Below, in pieces: positions 17,483-26,546 of a stretch of 64,000 nucleotides of DNA (position 1 is its first letter; every line of letters begins with the position of its first letter). The notes beneath the pieces were generated by a model, which saw nothing but the letters and a program-made list of their open reading frames with translations, did not search any database and was not told the DNA's origin. The position numbers and the translations under genes are program-made. Source of the stretch: Rhizobium sp. BT03 (GTDB lineage Bacteria; Pseudomonadota; Alphaproteobacteria; Rhizobiales; Rhizobiaceae); NCBI RefSeq assembly GCF_030053155.1, contig NZ_CP125640.1, forward strand, positions 682,001 through 746,000, given 5' to 3'.

Positions 17483-18427
17483 ATGGGGGATAGAATTTTG
17501 AGACGATATTTTGCGGCGGCGATCCTTTTCGCCTTGTTCACAGGCCAGGCCGGCGCGCGACCTTACCAGGAGATGTTCCCGGACAGGAGCGATTTTTCCG
17601 ACGCGGAAAAGCCGTTACTGGAGAAGCTCGATTTTCAGCAGGGGGCGATCAAGCTGCCTGAGGCAAAGGCGACGCTGAACGTGCCCCAAGGCTTCTATTA
17701 CCTCAATTCCGCCGACACGAAGACGGTGCTCGTCGACATCTGGGGAAATCCCCCGCAGGCGGCGGAGGGAACGATGGGGATGATCTTCCCGGCCAAATAC
17801 GCGCCGACCGATATCGAGGCCTGGGGTTCCGTCGTGCAATACAGCGCCGACGGCTATGTCTCCGACGCCGATGCCGCGACGACCAATTACGACGAACTGC
17901 TTCAGAGCATCAAAGATTCCATCCGGGAAAACAACGTCGAGCGCGAGAAGCAGGGTTTTCAAAAGATCACGCTTATCGGGTGGGCCTCGACGCCGCATTA
18001 CGACAAATCCGCGCATGCGATGCACTGGGCGCGCGATCTATTGTTCGGCGATGACATGCGAGCGCCGCACACCCTGAACTATTCCGTGCGGACCCTCGGC
18101 CGCCAGGGCGTATTTGAGTTCGACTTCGTTGCCGGCCTGAATCAGTTGAAGGAGATCGAGGCGGTCATTCCGACCGTCACGACGCTCGTCCAGTTCGACA
18201 CGGGAATGGCCTATACCGACTATGTCGAAGGCGACAAGATCGCGGCCTACGGCATGGCAGGAATGATCGCCGCAGGCGCCGGCGCCAAGATTGCCGCGAA
18301 AGTTGGATTGCTGGCCATTGCCCTCGTCTTCTTCAAAAAGGCCGGCATCCTTGTCGTCGTCGTGGCCGGCGCTGCGCTCCGCTTCGCCAAGGGCCTTTTC
18401 AACAGGAACAAGACGCCGACGGCATAA
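17483..18427 (+). CDS. DUF2167 membrane protein
   Basis: 314 residues. An N-terminal signal sequence (FAAAILFALFTGQAGA, cleavage near residue 26) is followed by a large extracytoplasmic domain with the DUF2167 pattern (WASTPHYDKSAHAMHWARDL, and Trp/Gly-rich LVDIWGNPPQ), then two hydrophobic segments near the C-terminus (about 250-270 and 275-300). No catalytic motif is known for this family. It is 60 bp downstream of aat and could be transcribed with it or separately. Function unknown. Confidence 0.82.
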   Translation: MGDRILRRYFAAAILFALFTGQAGARPYQEMFPDRSDFSDAEKPLLEKLDFQQGAIKLPEAKATLNVPQGFYYLNSADTKTVLVDIWGNPPQAAEGTMGMIFPAKYAPTDIEAWGSVVQYSADGYVSDADAATTNYDELLQSIKDSIRENNVEREKQGFQKITLIGWASTPHYDKSAHAMHWARDLLFGDDMRAPHTLNYSVRTLGRQGVFEFDFVAGLNQLKEIEAVIPTVTTLVQFDTGMAYTDYVEGDKIAAYGMAGMIAAGAGAKIAAKVGLLAIALVFFKKAGILVVVVAGAALRFAKGLFNRNKTPTA

Positions 18428-18491
18428 GGCGCGCGCCGCGCCGTTGGCGACACGCGTTAACGCATGCGAATCTGAAAGATCGCGTAGCGCT

Positions 18492-18932
18492 TTAGCGCGC
18501 TGTCGCCTTGGTGCTGTCGGGAGCCGGGACGTCGGAGATCGTCTTGCAGTCCTTCAGCCAGACGTCGTAGATCGGGTGCTCGACGGCGTTGAGACCGGGG
18601 CTGGCGGCGAACATCCAGCCGGTGAAGATGCGGCGGATCTTGCGGTCGAGGGTAATCTCGTCGACTTCGACGAAACCGTCGATCTTCTGCGCTTCGGCCT
18701 GGTCGCGCGAATAGCAGGCCTTCGGCGTCACCTGCAGCGCGCCGAACTGCACCGTCTCGTTGACATAGACGTCGAATGTAGTGATGCGGCCGGTGATCTT
18801 ATCGAGGCCGGAGAAGACGGCAACCGGATTTTCGATGCGTGCGGCATTGGCCGCAACCGGCGGAAGCAGGGCCGAGAGCGCCAGCAGCGACCCGGCGGCA
18901 CGCAGCGCCATGTTCCGCGTGAAGAGCTTCAT
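18492..18932 (-). CDS. DUF2155 periplasmic protein
   Basis: 146 residues with a cleavable signal peptide (AAGSLLALSALLPPVAANA). The mature domain has the DUF2155 signature: DKITGRITTFDVYVNETVQFG, LQVTPKACYSRD, FVEVDEI and FTGWMFAASPGLNAVEHPIYDVWL. This family is found next to the NDUFA12-like gene and aat in alphaproteobacteria and has no proven function. It lies about 115 bp downstream of the NDUFA12-like gene on the same strand, so the two may share a transcript. Confidence 0.88.
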   Translation of the reverse strand: MKLFTRNMALRAAGSLLALSALLPPVAANAARIENPVAVFSGLDKITGRITTFDVYVNETVQFGALQVTPKACYSRDQAEAQKIDGFVEVDEITLDRKIRRIFTGWMFAASPGLNAVEHPIYDVWLKDCKTISDVPAPDSTKATAR

Positions 18933-19046
18933 GTGTACCCGTCTCCAGACATTCTTCGTTCACGGCCGCGGTCAAGCGCGGCCAACCTGCGGGTAAAGGT
19001 CAATTGTGGCCAAAAGCCGGGTTTTGGATTTCCCGGTCGAGCCGTC

Positions 19047-19445
19047 TCAGTTGCCCGGCGTCCAGGCGTCGTAATCGCCGGTGACGCGCGGACGCTCGCC
19101 CGGAACGGCGATGGAGCCCGGCGGACGGTAGGCCTGCGGAGAACCGGTGAAATTGGGGCGATGCGCCTTCTGCCATTCCTTGGCGACGTAGTTTTCCTTG
19201 GACGGCGGAACATCGGTGCGGTGATGCATCCAGCCATGCCAGCCCGGCGGAATGGCGGAGGCATCGGCATAGCCCTTGTAGATCACCCAGCGCTTCGGCA
19301 GACCGTAGGAAGACATGCCGCCTTCATAATAGACGTTGCCGAATTCATCCTCGCCGACGCGCTTGCCGAAACGCCAGGTCGCAAAACGCGTGCCCATCGT
19401 CTGACTGTTCCACCAGGTGAAGGTCTGAACCAGAAGATTCCACAT
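19047..19445 (-). CDS. NADH:ubiquinone oxidoreductase accessory subunit, NDUFA12 family
   Basis: 132 residues from the ATG at 19445 (MWNLLVQTFTWWNSQTMGT), chosen for the AAGGAAAAG site upstream. Homologous to mitochondrial NDUFA12 (B17.2), a peripheral subunit of complex I, seen in FGKRVGEDEFGNVYYE, RWVIYKGYADASAIPPGWHGWMH and the proline-rich C-terminus with SPQAYRPPGS. Alphaproteobacterial complex I carries this supernumerary subunit, although the gene is not in the nuo operon. Acts at the cytoplasmic face of the inner membrane. Confidence 0.93.
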   Translation of the reverse strand: MWNLLVQTFTWWNSQTMGTRFATWRFGKRVGEDEFGNVYYEGGMSSYGLPKRWVIYKGYADASAIPPGWHGWMHHRTDVPPSKENYVAKEWQKAHRPNFTGSPQAYRPPGSIAVPGERPRVTGDYDAWTPGN

Positions 19446-19548
19446 GTCTTTTCCTTGTGCCCGCCAGATGCGGGCCAAACCAGAATTCGTTTCCTCGCTT
19501 ATGCCGTCGCCAAGCCGAATTGTCCAGCGATTCCACGAGAGCCACGGG

Positions 19549-19752
19549 TCATTTCAAGGCCATCTTGAAGCCCAGATGGGAGGGCTCGAAGCCCAGCCTT
19601 TCATAGAAACGATGAGCATCCTTGCGGATTGCATTCGAGGTTAACGCTGCCCGCTTGATCCCGCGGCCTTTTGCCTCGGCAATGGCGAACTCGATCATTC
19701 CGGCGCCGATCCCCTGCCCGGCGATTGACGATCTCGGACAAGGCGGGCGCCA
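19549..19752 (-). pseudogene. GNAT acetyltransferase remnant (C-terminal half only)
   Basis: The minus strand encodes the acetyl-CoA-binding motif and C-terminus of a GNAT protein: GQGIGAGMIEFAIAEAKGRG, then FYERLGFEPSHLGFKMALK and a stop at 19549-19551. Upstream of about 19722 the reading continues only in another frame (APALSEIVNRR), as expected for the beta4 strand of GNAT motif A, so there is a frameshift or small deletion at the junction, and the N-terminal half is missing because the next intact GNAT gene ends at 19758. Not expected to give a functional enzyme. Confidence 0.75.
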
Positions 19753-19757
19753 TTGAT

Positions 19758-20261
19758 TTAATGCCCTTCGAGCGGTTTTTCGAAGATCAGCGCCGGAATG
19801 CCGGATTGTCCGGGCGCGCTATACTCATTGCGGCCGACCTCGGTGAAGCCATGCGCGTGATAGAAGGCGATCGCGGCTGCGTTCTGCGGCTCGACTTCGA
19901 GACGCATGATTTCCGCATCCGGAAAACAGGTTTCGAGCTCGGCGAAGAGATCGCGGCCGATGCCCTGGCGCTGCAGCGCCGGAGCGATATAGAGAAGATG
20001 CAGCATGACCGTCTTCGTCAGTTCCTGCGACATCGCCGCATAGCCCATACCGCCGATAGTGCGGCCGTCGTCGGCAACGAGGAATTCGGCATCCTTGCGG
20101 GCCAGGCGCGCCTTCAGCGCCGCCGGCGAAAAGAGCTGCGCGGTCAGTTCGTCGACCTTTGCTCTGCCGTGGAGGCCGTCATAGGTGGCGTGAAAGCTCT
20201 CCACCAGCAGGGAGCGGACCTTCTCCAGGTCGCGCTCGCCGGCAGTGCGGACGAAATACAC
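19758..20261 (-). CDS. GNAT-family N-acetyltransferase
   Basis: 167 residues with the complete GNAT fold: an N-terminal VRTAGERDLEKVRSLL, the central strands, motif A VMLHLLYIAPALQRQGIGRDL with the Q-x-x-G-x-G/A acetyl-CoA loop, and motif B LEVEPQNAAAIAFYHAHGF. Substrate cannot be predicted. It starts 3 bp after the gatB stop on the same strand, so it is probably co-transcribed with gatB, and it abuts the broken GNAT copy downstream. Confidence 0.88.
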   Translation of the reverse strand: MYFVRTAGERDLEKVRSLLVESFHATYDGLHGRAKVDELTAQLFSPAALKARLARKDAEFLVADDGRTIGGMGYAAMSQELTKTVMLHLLYIAPALQRQGIGRDLFAELETCFPDAEIMRLEVEPQNAAAIAFYHAHGFTEVGRNEYSAPGQSGIPALIFEKPLEGH

Positions 20262-20264
20262 CGC

Positions 20265-21767
20265 TTATTCCTCGATGCCGAGCTTCGCCTTGACGAGCGC
20301 CTGGACGGCCTGCGGATTGGCCTTGCCGCCGGTCGCCTTCATCACCTGGCCGACGAACCATGCGGCCAAGGTCGGCTTCGCCTTGACCTTTTCCACCTGA
20401 TCGGGATTGGCGGCGATGATCTCGTCCACGGCCTCCTCGATGGCGCCGGTATCGGTCACCTGCTTCATGCCGCGCGCTTCGACGATCGCGGCGGGATCGC
20501 CGCCTTCCGTCAGCACGATCTCGAAGAGATCCTTGGCAATCTTGCCGGAGATGGTTCCAGCCTTGATGAGATCGATGATGGCGCCGAGCTGGGCCGGTGA
20601 AACCGGCGTCTGCTCGATATCCTTGCCGGTGCGGTTCAGCGCGCCGAGCAGGTCGTTGATCACCCAGTTCGCCGCCGTCTTGCCGTCGCGGCCCGCAGCC
20701 ACGGCCTCGAAATAATCGGCGATCGCCTTTTCGGAGACGAGCACCGAGGCGTCGTAGATCGACAGGCAGAGTTCGCGCACGAAGCGATCCTTCTTGTCGT
20801 CAGGCAACTCAGGCAGATCGGCTGCGAGCGCGTTCACGAAGGCATCGTCGAATTCGAGCGGCAGCAGGTCCGGATCGGGGAAGTAACGATAGTCGTGCGC
20901 GTCTTCCTTGGAGCGCATAGAGCGCGTCTCGCCCTTGTTCGGGTCGAAGAGGCGCGTCTCCTGCTCGATCGTCCCGCCATCTTCCAGAATGCCGATCTGG
21001 CGGCGGGCTTCGTATTCGATCGCCTGACCGATGAAGCGAATGGAGTTGACGTTCTTGATCTCGCAGCGTGTGCCGAAAGCCTCGCCCGGGCGGCGAACCG
21101 AGACGTTGACGTCGGCGCGCATCGAGCCCTCGTCCATGTTGCCGTCGCAGGTGCCGAGGTAACGCACGATCGAACGCAGCTTGGTCATATAGGCCTTGGC
21201 CTCATCGGACGAGCGCATGTCGGGCTTGGAGACGATCTCCATCAGCGCCACGCCGGAACGGTTGAGGTCGACATAGGACATGGTCGCATGCTGGTCGTGC
21301 AGCGACTTGCCGGCATCCTGCTCCAGGTGCAGGCGCTCGATGCCGATCTCGATATCCTCGAACTGGCCCTGACGGTCCGGCCCGAGCGAAATGACGATCT
21401 TGCCCTCGCCGACGATCGGATCCTTGAACTGCGAGATCTGATAGCCCTGCGGCAGGTCGGGGTAGAAATAGTTCTTGCGGTCGAAGAGCGAGCGCTTGTT
21501 GATCTGAGCCTTCAGGCCGAGACCGGTGCGCACGGCCTGCCTGACGCATTCCTCGTTGATGACGGGCAGCATGCCGGGCATGGCGGCATCGACCAGCGAG
21601 ACGTTCGAATTCTGCGGCTTGCCGAATTCCGTCGAGGCGCCGGAGAAGAGCTTCGAATTGGACAGCACCTGGGCATGGACTTCCATGCCGACGATGACTT
21701 CCCAGTCGCCGGTGGCGCCGGGGATGAAGCGTTTCGGATCAGGCGTGCGGACGTCGACAAGGGTCAT
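20265..21767 (-). CDS. gatB: Aspartyl/glutamyl-tRNA(Asn/Gln) amidotransferase subunit B
   Basis: 500 residues from the ATG at 21767 ([15 protein letters not shown]). GatB is the kinase/tRNA-binding subunit of GatCAB, which amidates misacylated Glu-tRNA(Gln)/Asp-tRNA(Asn). Signatures: [45 protein letters not shown]-type region [32 protein letters not shown] and [16 protein letters not shown], followed by the helical GatB/YqeY tail from about residue 350. It is separated from gatA by about 1.9 kb of unrelated small genes, all three gat genes pointing the same way. Confidence 0.97.
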   Translation of the reverse strand: MTLVDVRTPDPKRFIPGATGDWEVIVGMEVHAQVLSNSKLFSGASTEFGKPQNSNVSLVDAAMPGMLPVINEECVRQAVRTGLGLKAQINKRSLFDRKNYFYPDLPQGYQISQFKDPIVGEGKIVISLGPDRQGQFEDIEIGIERLHLEQDAGKSLHDQHATMSYVDLNRSGVALMEIVSKPDMRSSDEAKAYMTKLRSIVRYLGTCDGNMDEGSMRADVNVSVRRPGEAFGTRCEIKNVNSIRFIGQAIEYEARRQIGILEDGGTIEQETRLFDPNKGETRSMRSKEDAHDYRYFPDPDLLPLEFDDAFVNALAADLPELPDDKKDRFVRELCLSIYDASVLVSEKAIADYFEAVAAGRDGKTAANWVINDLLGALNRTGKDIEQTPVSPAQLGAIIDLIKAGTISGKIAKDLFEIVLTEGGDPAAIVEARGMKQVTDTGAIEEAVDEIIAANPDQVEKVKAKPTLAAWFVGQVMKATGGKANPQAVQALVKAKLGIEE

Positions 21768-21915
21768 CTGATACTCTTTGCAGGCTGTTCTTTTCCATTG
21801 GTGAGGTAAAGGAAATGGCGTGCCGGTGCAAGGCTTTCGCCATGGCGTGCGGCGCGGTTTGACGGCCGGCGGCGACATTTGCCTCGGGTTAACCGCAGCA
21901 CGATAGAGTTGCCGC

Positions 21916-22227
21916 ATGACGATCGTCGATATCACCAAATGGGCCGCACCACTTCTGGCGCTGAACCTCCTCGTCTTCTCGATCTATTTCCTCGACAAGC
22001 AGGCTGCGCGCGATGGCAGGTGGCGGATCAGCGAGCGCACGCTTCTGACGCTTGCGCTGCTCGGCGGCAGCATCGGCGCGGTGGCGGCACAGCAATTGCT
22101 GCGGCACAAGACGAAAAAGGAGCCGTTCCGGTCGATCCTGGCGGCGATCCTGATCCTGCACGGCGCAGTGGCCGCGGTGCTGATCTTCGCGCCGGAATGG
22201 CGCGTTTTCCTTCTCCAGGATTTTTGA
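21916..22227 (+). CDS. DUF1294 small membrane protein
   Basis: 103 residues, mostly hydrophobic, with three predicted membrane segments (about 8-28, 45-65, 76-96) and the DUF1294 core [19 protein letters not shown] followed by [21 protein letters not shown]. The family is widespread and uncharacterised. The gene lies divergent from gatB and tail to tail with the next GNAT gene (4 bp apart). Confidence 0.85.
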   Translation: MTIVDITKWAAPLLALNLLVFSIYFLDKQAARDGRWRISERTLLTLALLGGSIGAVAAQQLLRHKTKKEPFRSILAAILILHGAVAAVLIFAPEWRVFLLQDF

Positions 22228-22231
22228 AACG

Positions 22232-22741
22232 TCAGAATTCCTGTCCGTATCCACCCTCACCGTCCGAAACCAGCGATTTCGTCAGCCCGACCGAGGGCAC
22301 GTCGCGGTCGAGCTTCGGATTATAGGCGACCGAGAGCCAGTGGATGCTGTAGCCGTGCTTGCGGAAGAAGCCGATCGCCTCGTTGTTGCCGGAATGGGTT
22401 TGCATCGCCGCCTTTTCGAAGCCCTGCTCGGCGATCTCTTTTTCGACGCGCTCGAGAAGGGCAGAGCCCAGTCCCTGGCGGGTGAAGGCGGGATCGATCC
22501 AGAAATCCGAGATGGTTTCGTCCAATCCCTCGCGCGCCGCCCAGCCTGCAACCTGGCCGTTCTGCTCGACGATAGTGATGGTCAGCCAGTCGTTTTCCAC
22601 GAAGTTGCGAAAGGCGTTGCGGGCTGCATCGATCATCGCGTCCGATTCGCCGATCGACGCCATCGCCTTTTGCCAGGCTCTCAGCCCGATCTCGCTCAGC
22701 AGCTCCGCTTCACCGTCGCGGGCATTGCGAATGTGGATCAA
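22232..22741 (-). CDS. GNAT-family N-acetyltransferase (divergent from YjhX-like gene)
   Basis: 169 residues. The fold is complete, with ISDFWIDPAFTRQGLGSALLERV as motif A and HSGNNEAIGFFRKHGYSIHW as motif B. No ATG is available at the 5' end; a TTG at 22741 (MIHIRNARDGEAE) has GGAGG five bases upstream and is the best start, with a GTG six bases further upstream as an alternative. In E. coli the TopAI/YjhX toxin is paired with the GNAT-type antitoxin YjhQ, so its divergent position 300 bp from a YjhX-like gene is worth noting; the pairing is inference. Confidence 0.85.
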   Translation of the reverse strand: MIHIRNARDGEAELLSEIGLRAWQKAMASIGESDAMIDAARNAFRNFVENDWLTITIVEQNGQVAGWAAREGLDETISDFWIDPAFTRQGLGSALLERVEKEIAEQGFEKAAMQTHSGNNEAIGFFRKHGYSIHWLSVAYNPKLDRDVPSVGLTKSLVSDGEGGYGQEF

Positions 22742-22922
22742 CGACACCTCCGCGTTACCCTGCAACTAGACCATTGAGTCGCGGAATTTACCAGTGCCCC
22801 TCAGCGGGACGATGGCTGGAAACTGTGGTTTTCGACCGGTTTGATCGGCAGGCACGGTCTTGACCGTCTTTTGCGCGCGAAATAAAAACCCTTCTATGTT
22901 GAGCCTGTCACAGACCCGGTAA

Positions 22923-22957
22923 AGGCCCTGCCCGCAAGTCCGCTTGCGCGCATGGGC
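22923..22957 (+). other. Structured leader upstream of the YjhX-like gene
   Basis: GGCCC (22923-22927) pairs with GGGCC (22953-22957) outside an inner stem CGCAAG/CTTGCG (22932-22937/22942-22947) with a TCCG loop. It lies about 80-115 bases upstream of the YjhX-like start. No T-run follows. It could be a regulatory leader; I recognise no known RNA family. Confidence 0.4.
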
Positions 22958-23037
22958 CCGAAAAGCGAAGCCCTGACGTTCGAAAGAGCGCCAGATCGTT
23001 TTTGTGCGCGCCTCTGGGCGCGATACCGGATCTCAAC

Positions 23038-23295
23038 ATGGACATTTCCCGTACGGAGCAGCGCATCCTGCATCTCATGGCCCAAGGCGGCCGCATTGAA
23101 ATTTCCCGCGACGACGACAGGAAGATCGAGGCGGTCAGTTGCTTCACCCGCGACGGCTGGCTCTATCCCGGCGTCGACCTCGATCTCTTTCGCAGGCTGA
23201 AGCGGCTGAGAGCGATCAAGTCCTCCAGCGGCCAGCCTTACCGGATCACCGAAAGAGGGCTGAAGCTGGTCAGGTCGCAGCTGAACAACAGGTAG
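23038..23295 (+). CDS. yjhX: YjhX/TopAI family protein (UPF0386)
   Basis: 85 residues, the full family length: MDISRTEQRILHLMAQGGRI, then DDDRKIEAVSCFTRDGWLYPG and KSSSGQPYRITERGLKLVRSQ. It looks like a small winged-helix fold. The E. coli member TopAI (YjhX) inhibits topoisomerase I and is counteracted by YjhQ, a GNAT-family protein. In Rhizobiales this gene is chromosomal and conserved, so a toxin role cannot be assumed. Its nearest neighbours are a divergent GNAT gene and the small conserved gene at 23345. Confidence 0.85.
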   Translation: MDISRTEQRILHLMAQGGRIEISRDDDRKIEAVSCFTRDGWLYPGVDLDLFRRLKRLRAIKSSSGQPYRITERGLKLVRSQLNNR

Positions 23296-23344
23296 CAGTC
23301 GACCATCCTGGCCGCGTCTCACACCGGCGCGGTCAGGTTTAGCC

Positions 23345-23620
23345 TCAGGCCTTTGCGGAAAGTTCCATCCGCATCGCCGACCATTCCTCGGCCGTCGTAC
23401 CCGTGCCGCGTCTCTTGCCGGCACGGCGATACCAGTAATCGGCATTCCAGTCGTCGCCTTCTATGCGATGGCAGAGGGCGTGGCCCCAGTCGAACGGCTG
23501 TTCGCCTTCGTGGCGCTGGCAGATATCGTGAACCGCCTGCCACTCCGCACCCATGACAAAGCCGCCGATGGCAAGGCGATCGGTTGCCTCAATCAGGCGC
23601 TTGAGATCATTGCTTGCCAT
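23345..23620 (-). CDS. Conserved small protein, unknown function
   Basis: 91 residues, soluble, rich in Trp, Arg and Glu. Distinct stretches are LIEATDRLAIGGFVMGAEWQ, HDICQRHEGEQPFDWGHALC and DDWNADYWYRRAGKRRGTG, ending with AEEWSAMRMEL. The pattern WxHALCHRIEGDxxNAxYWYRRAG is typical of a family seen across Rhizobiales and other proteobacteria without assigned function. No signal peptide or membrane segment. It lies 105 bp downstream of gatA on the same strand. Confidence 0.75.
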   Translation of the reverse strand: MASNDLKRLIEATDRLAIGGFVMGAEWQAVHDICQRHEGEQPFDWGHALCHRIEGDDWNADYWYRRAGKRRGTGTTAEEWSAMRMELSAKA

Positions 23621-23725
23621 AATGCCTCCTCCCCGGTTTCGGCCATCGATCAGCCAAGCGCTTCTTAAGATGCACCTTGTTGCGTTCGACGCCCATGTTC
23701 AGGAAGAGCCAAATCGTGGGACCCG

Positions 23726-25207
23726 TTACCACCACCTGGCCGGCGTAAACTTGCCGGCGGCCTGCTCGATGACGTGAGCAGTCTTGAAGAGGGTTTCCTC
23801 GTCGAAGGGCTTGCCGATCAGCTGCAGGCCGAGCGGCAGGCCCTTCTGGTCGAGACCGGCGGGCACGGCGATACCAGGCAGGCCGGCCATGTTGACCGTG
23901 ACGGTGAAGATGTCGTTCAGATACATCTTCACCGGGTCGGCAGCGAGGTTCTCATCGGCGACGCCGAAGGCGGACGACGGGGTTGCCGGCGTCAGGATGG
24001 CATCGACGCCGGCGTCGAAGGCGAGTTCGAAATCGCGCTTGATCAGCGTGCGGACCTTCTGGGCGCGGATATAATAGGCGTCGTAATAACCGGCCGACAG
24101 CACATAGGTGCCGATCATGATGCGGCGCTTGACTTCCTGGCCGAAGCCGGCAGCGCGCGTCTTCTCGTACATGTCGACGATATCCTTGCCGTCGACGCGC
24201 AGGCCGTAGCGCACGCCGTCGTAACGCGCCAGGTTGGAGGATGCCTCGGCCGGAGCGACGATGTAATAGGCCGGAAGCGCGTATTTGGTGTGCGGCAGCG
24301 AGATGTCGACGATTTCGGCGCCGGCATCCTTCAGCCAGGCGATGCCCTGACGCCAGAGGGTCTCGATCTCCTCAGGCATGCCGTCGACCCGGTATTCGCT
24401 TGGAATGCCGATCTTCATGCCCTTCAGCGACTGACCAAGGGCTGCCTCATAATCCGGAACGGGCAGATCGACCGAGGTCGTGTCCTTGGCATCGACGCTT
24501 GCCATCGACTTCAAGAGGATGGCGGCATCGCGCACGTCGCGGGCGATCGGGCCTGCCTGGTCGAGCGAGGAGGCGAAGGCGACGGTGCCCCAGCGCGAGC
24601 AGCGGCCATAGGTCGGCTTGATGCCGACGGTGCCGGTGAAGGCGGCCGGCTGGCGGATCGAGCCGCCGGTATCGGTTGCGGTGGCGCCGGCGCAAAGATG
24701 CGCGGCGACGGCCGCGGCCGAACCGCCGGAGGAGCCGCCGGGAACGAGCTGCTGGTTGGAACCTGCCGCACGCCAGGGATTGATCACCGCGCCATAATGC
24801 GAGGTCTCGTTGGAGGAGCCCATGGCGAATTCGTCCATGTTCAGCTTGCCGAGCATGACCGCGCCGTCATCCCAGAGGTTCTGCGTGACGGTCGATTCAT
24901 AACGCGGCTCGAAACCATCGAGAATATGGCTGCAGGCCTGGGTGTGGACGCCGACTGTGGCAAAGAGATCCTTGATGCCGAGCGGAATGCCTTCGAGTTC
25001 GCCGGCCTTGCCGGCAGCGATCCGCTCGTCTGAGTTTTTCGCCATCAGGCGGGCGAGATCCGGCGTCACCTTGATATAGGCATTCAGATGACCATTGGCC
25101 GCATCGATCGCCGAGATATAGGCCTCGGTCAGTTCGAGTGCGGAAATTTCCTTGGCGCGCAGCTTGCGGCGGGCTTCGGCAATGGTCAGGCTGGTGAGTT
25201 CGCTCAT
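23726..25207 (-). CDS. gatA: Aspartyl/glutamyl-tRNA(Asn/Gln) amidotransferase subunit A
   Basis: 493 residues of the amidase-signature family; GatA releases ammonia from glutamine for GatB. The Ser-cisSer-Lys triad is visible: Lys in [12 protein letters not shown] (about 78), cis-Ser and Ser in [13 protein letters not shown] and [12 protein letters not shown] (about 150-180). The C-terminal half contains the family sequences [18 protein letters not shown] and [18 protein letters not shown]. It follows gatC by 57 bp in the same direction; start ATG is followed by [15 protein letters not shown]. Confidence 0.98.
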   Translation of the reverse strand: MSELTSLTIAEARRKLRAKEISALELTEAYISAIDAANGHLNAYIKVTPDLARLMAKNSDERIAAGKAGELEGIPLGIKDLFATVGVHTQACSHILDGFEPRYESTVTQNLWDDGAVMLGKLNMDEFAMGSSNETSHYGAVINPWRAAGSNQQLVPGGSSGGSAAAVAAHLCAGATATDTGGSIRQPAAFTGTVGIKPTYGRCSRWGTVAFASSLDQAGPIARDVRDAAILLKSMASVDAKDTTSVDLPVPDYEAALGQSLKGMKIGIPSEYRVDGMPEEIETLWRQGIAWLKDAGAEIVDISLPHTKYALPAYYIVAPAEASSNLARYDGVRYGLRVDGKDIVDMYEKTRAAGFGQEVKRRIMIGTYVLSAGYYDAYYIRAQKVRTLIKRDFELAFDAGVDAILTPATPSSAFGVADENLAADPVKMYLNDIFTVTVNMAGLPGIAVPAGLDQKGLPLGLQLIGKPFDEETLFKTAHVIEQAAGKFTPARWW

Positions 25208-25264
25208 GATGTTTTCGCTTCAGATCTGAAAATGGCAACAGGGGTCGGAAAGAGGCTTGAAGCC

Positions 25265-25552
25265 CTATTCGACGACTTTCGGCACCAGGAAGAAATTGTG
25301 ATCGGTGACGGGCGCATTGGCAACGATATCGGCGGCCTTGCTGCCGTCGGTCACCTCATCCGTCCGCTTCTTCATCGCCATCGGGGTGACGGATGTCATC
25401 GCTTCGACGCCATCGACATTGACTTCGGAGAGCTGCTCGACGAAGCCCAGGATACCGTTCAGCTCGCCGACCATGCGATTTGCCTCGTCCTCGGAGACGG
25501 CAATACGGGCAAGATGGGCAACGCGCTTCACGGTGGCAAGGTCGACGGACAT
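25265..25552 (-). CDS. gatC: Aspartyl/glutamyl-tRNA(Asn/Gln) amidotransferase subunit C
   Basis: 95 residues, the standard size. GatC wraps around GatA and stabilises the GatCAB complex. Family pattern: [40 protein letters not shown], then the flexible [11 protein letters not shown] and the C-terminal FFLVPKVVE. First gene of gatC-gatA on the minus strand, divergent or tandem to the hydrolase gene at 25622 with 69 bp between. Confidence 0.97.
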   Translation of the reverse strand: MSVDLATVKRVAHLARIAVSEDEANRMVGELNGILGFVEQLSEVNVDGVEAMTSVTPMAMKKRTDEVTDGSKAADIVANAPVTDHNFFLVPKVVE

Positions 25553-25621
25553 GGCATTCTCCGGATGGGATTTTTCCTACCCGCTATAAAGGCCATGTCC
25601 GCCCGGTGCAACGGGATTTCG

Positions 25622-26326
25622 TCAGATCGACAGGCTCTCGGCGGGCTTCAGCGCCCTCACATCCGTCTTCGATCCCTCCATGCCGGCAACGAATTTATCG
25701 GCCGTCTGGTCGATGATCGGGAAGGTGCCGTAATGGCAGGGAATCGCGGTCTTGAAGTTGAAATAGCGCCGGCAGGCAAGAGCCGCCACGGCGCCGCCCA
25801 TGGTGAAGCGGTCGCCGATCGGCACGAGGCCGATATCGGGCTGGTGCAACTCATTGATCAGCGCCATGTCGGCGAAGATATCGGTATCACCCATGGCGAG
25901 GATCGAGGCTTCATCCTCGAAATGCAGCATCAGGCCGTTGGCATTGCCGAGCGCATGCGAGACGCCGTCTTCGGTGATCTGGGCAGACGAGTGCAGCGCA
26001 TTCGTGAAGGTCGCCGAGAAACCGCCGAGCGCGATCGTGCCGCCGGTATTGCCCATCTCGAGCCTGTCGAGACCCTTGGAGTCGAGCCAGGCGGCAAGAT
26101 CGGCATTGGCGAGAACGACGGCGCCGGTTTCCTTGGCAAGCGCCACTGTATCGCCGACATGGTCGCCATGCCCATGCGTCAGCAGGATATGAGTAACGCC
26201 TGCAGAGACATCCTTGATATCCTGGCCGGAGAAGGAAGCGTTATGGCTGAGGAACGGATCGAGCAGGATCGTCGCCTTTCCGATCTCGATGCGGAAGGCG
26301 GAATGGCCAAGCCAGGTGATCTTCAT
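25622..26326 (-). CDS. Metallo-beta-lactamase-fold hydrolase, UPF0173
   Basis: 234 residues from the ATG at 26326 ([16 protein letters not shown]), with AAAGGAGA seven bases upstream. The metal-binding HxHxDH motif appears as [14 protein letters not shown] near 53-66, followed by GDTDIFADM and the distal His in [10 protein letters not shown] near 200. UPF0173 proteins are small metal-dependent hydrolases of unknown substrate. It precedes gatC on the same strand, in the order seen in other rhizobia. Confidence 0.93.
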   Translation of the reverse strand: MKITWLGHSAFRIEIGKATILLDPFLSHNASFSGQDIKDVSAGVTHILLTHGHGDHVGDTVALAKETGAVVLANADLAAWLDSKGLDRLEMGNTGGTIALGGFSATFTNALHSSAQITEDGVSHALGNANGLMLHFEDEASILAMGDTDIFADMALINELHQPDIGLVPIGDRFTMGGAVAALACRRYFNFKTAIPCHYGTFPIIDQTADKFVAGMEGSKTDVRALKPAESLSI

Positions 26327-26432
26327 CAAATCTCTCCTTTATTACGTGATGCAAAAGCCCGTTCGGGAAGGTCCAGATGATTTCAGGCCGGATCTGCCTA
26401 AAATCTGAATCCGCTTCTCAATCAAACAATTG

Positions 26433-26478
26433 AGCATGATGTCATGAGAAAACCGCTCACACTTTTCGGCATCATGCT
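26433..26478. repeat. RIME-type Rhizobium intergenic palindrome
   Basis: AGCATGATG (26433-26441) and CATCATGCT (26470-26478) are inverted arms around an interior containing AAAACCGCTCACACTTTTCGG. This matches the Rhizobium-specific intergenic mosaic element pattern (GCATGATGCCGAAAA...AGCGGTTTTCGG...CATCATGC). It lies between two divergent genes, the usual place for these elements. Confidence 0.7.
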
Positions 26479-26546
26479 CTATGGACATATCTCATGCGGC
26501 CGCAAAGAAAAGCGGTGGGGACTTCAATTTCTTTTGACGGGATGAA

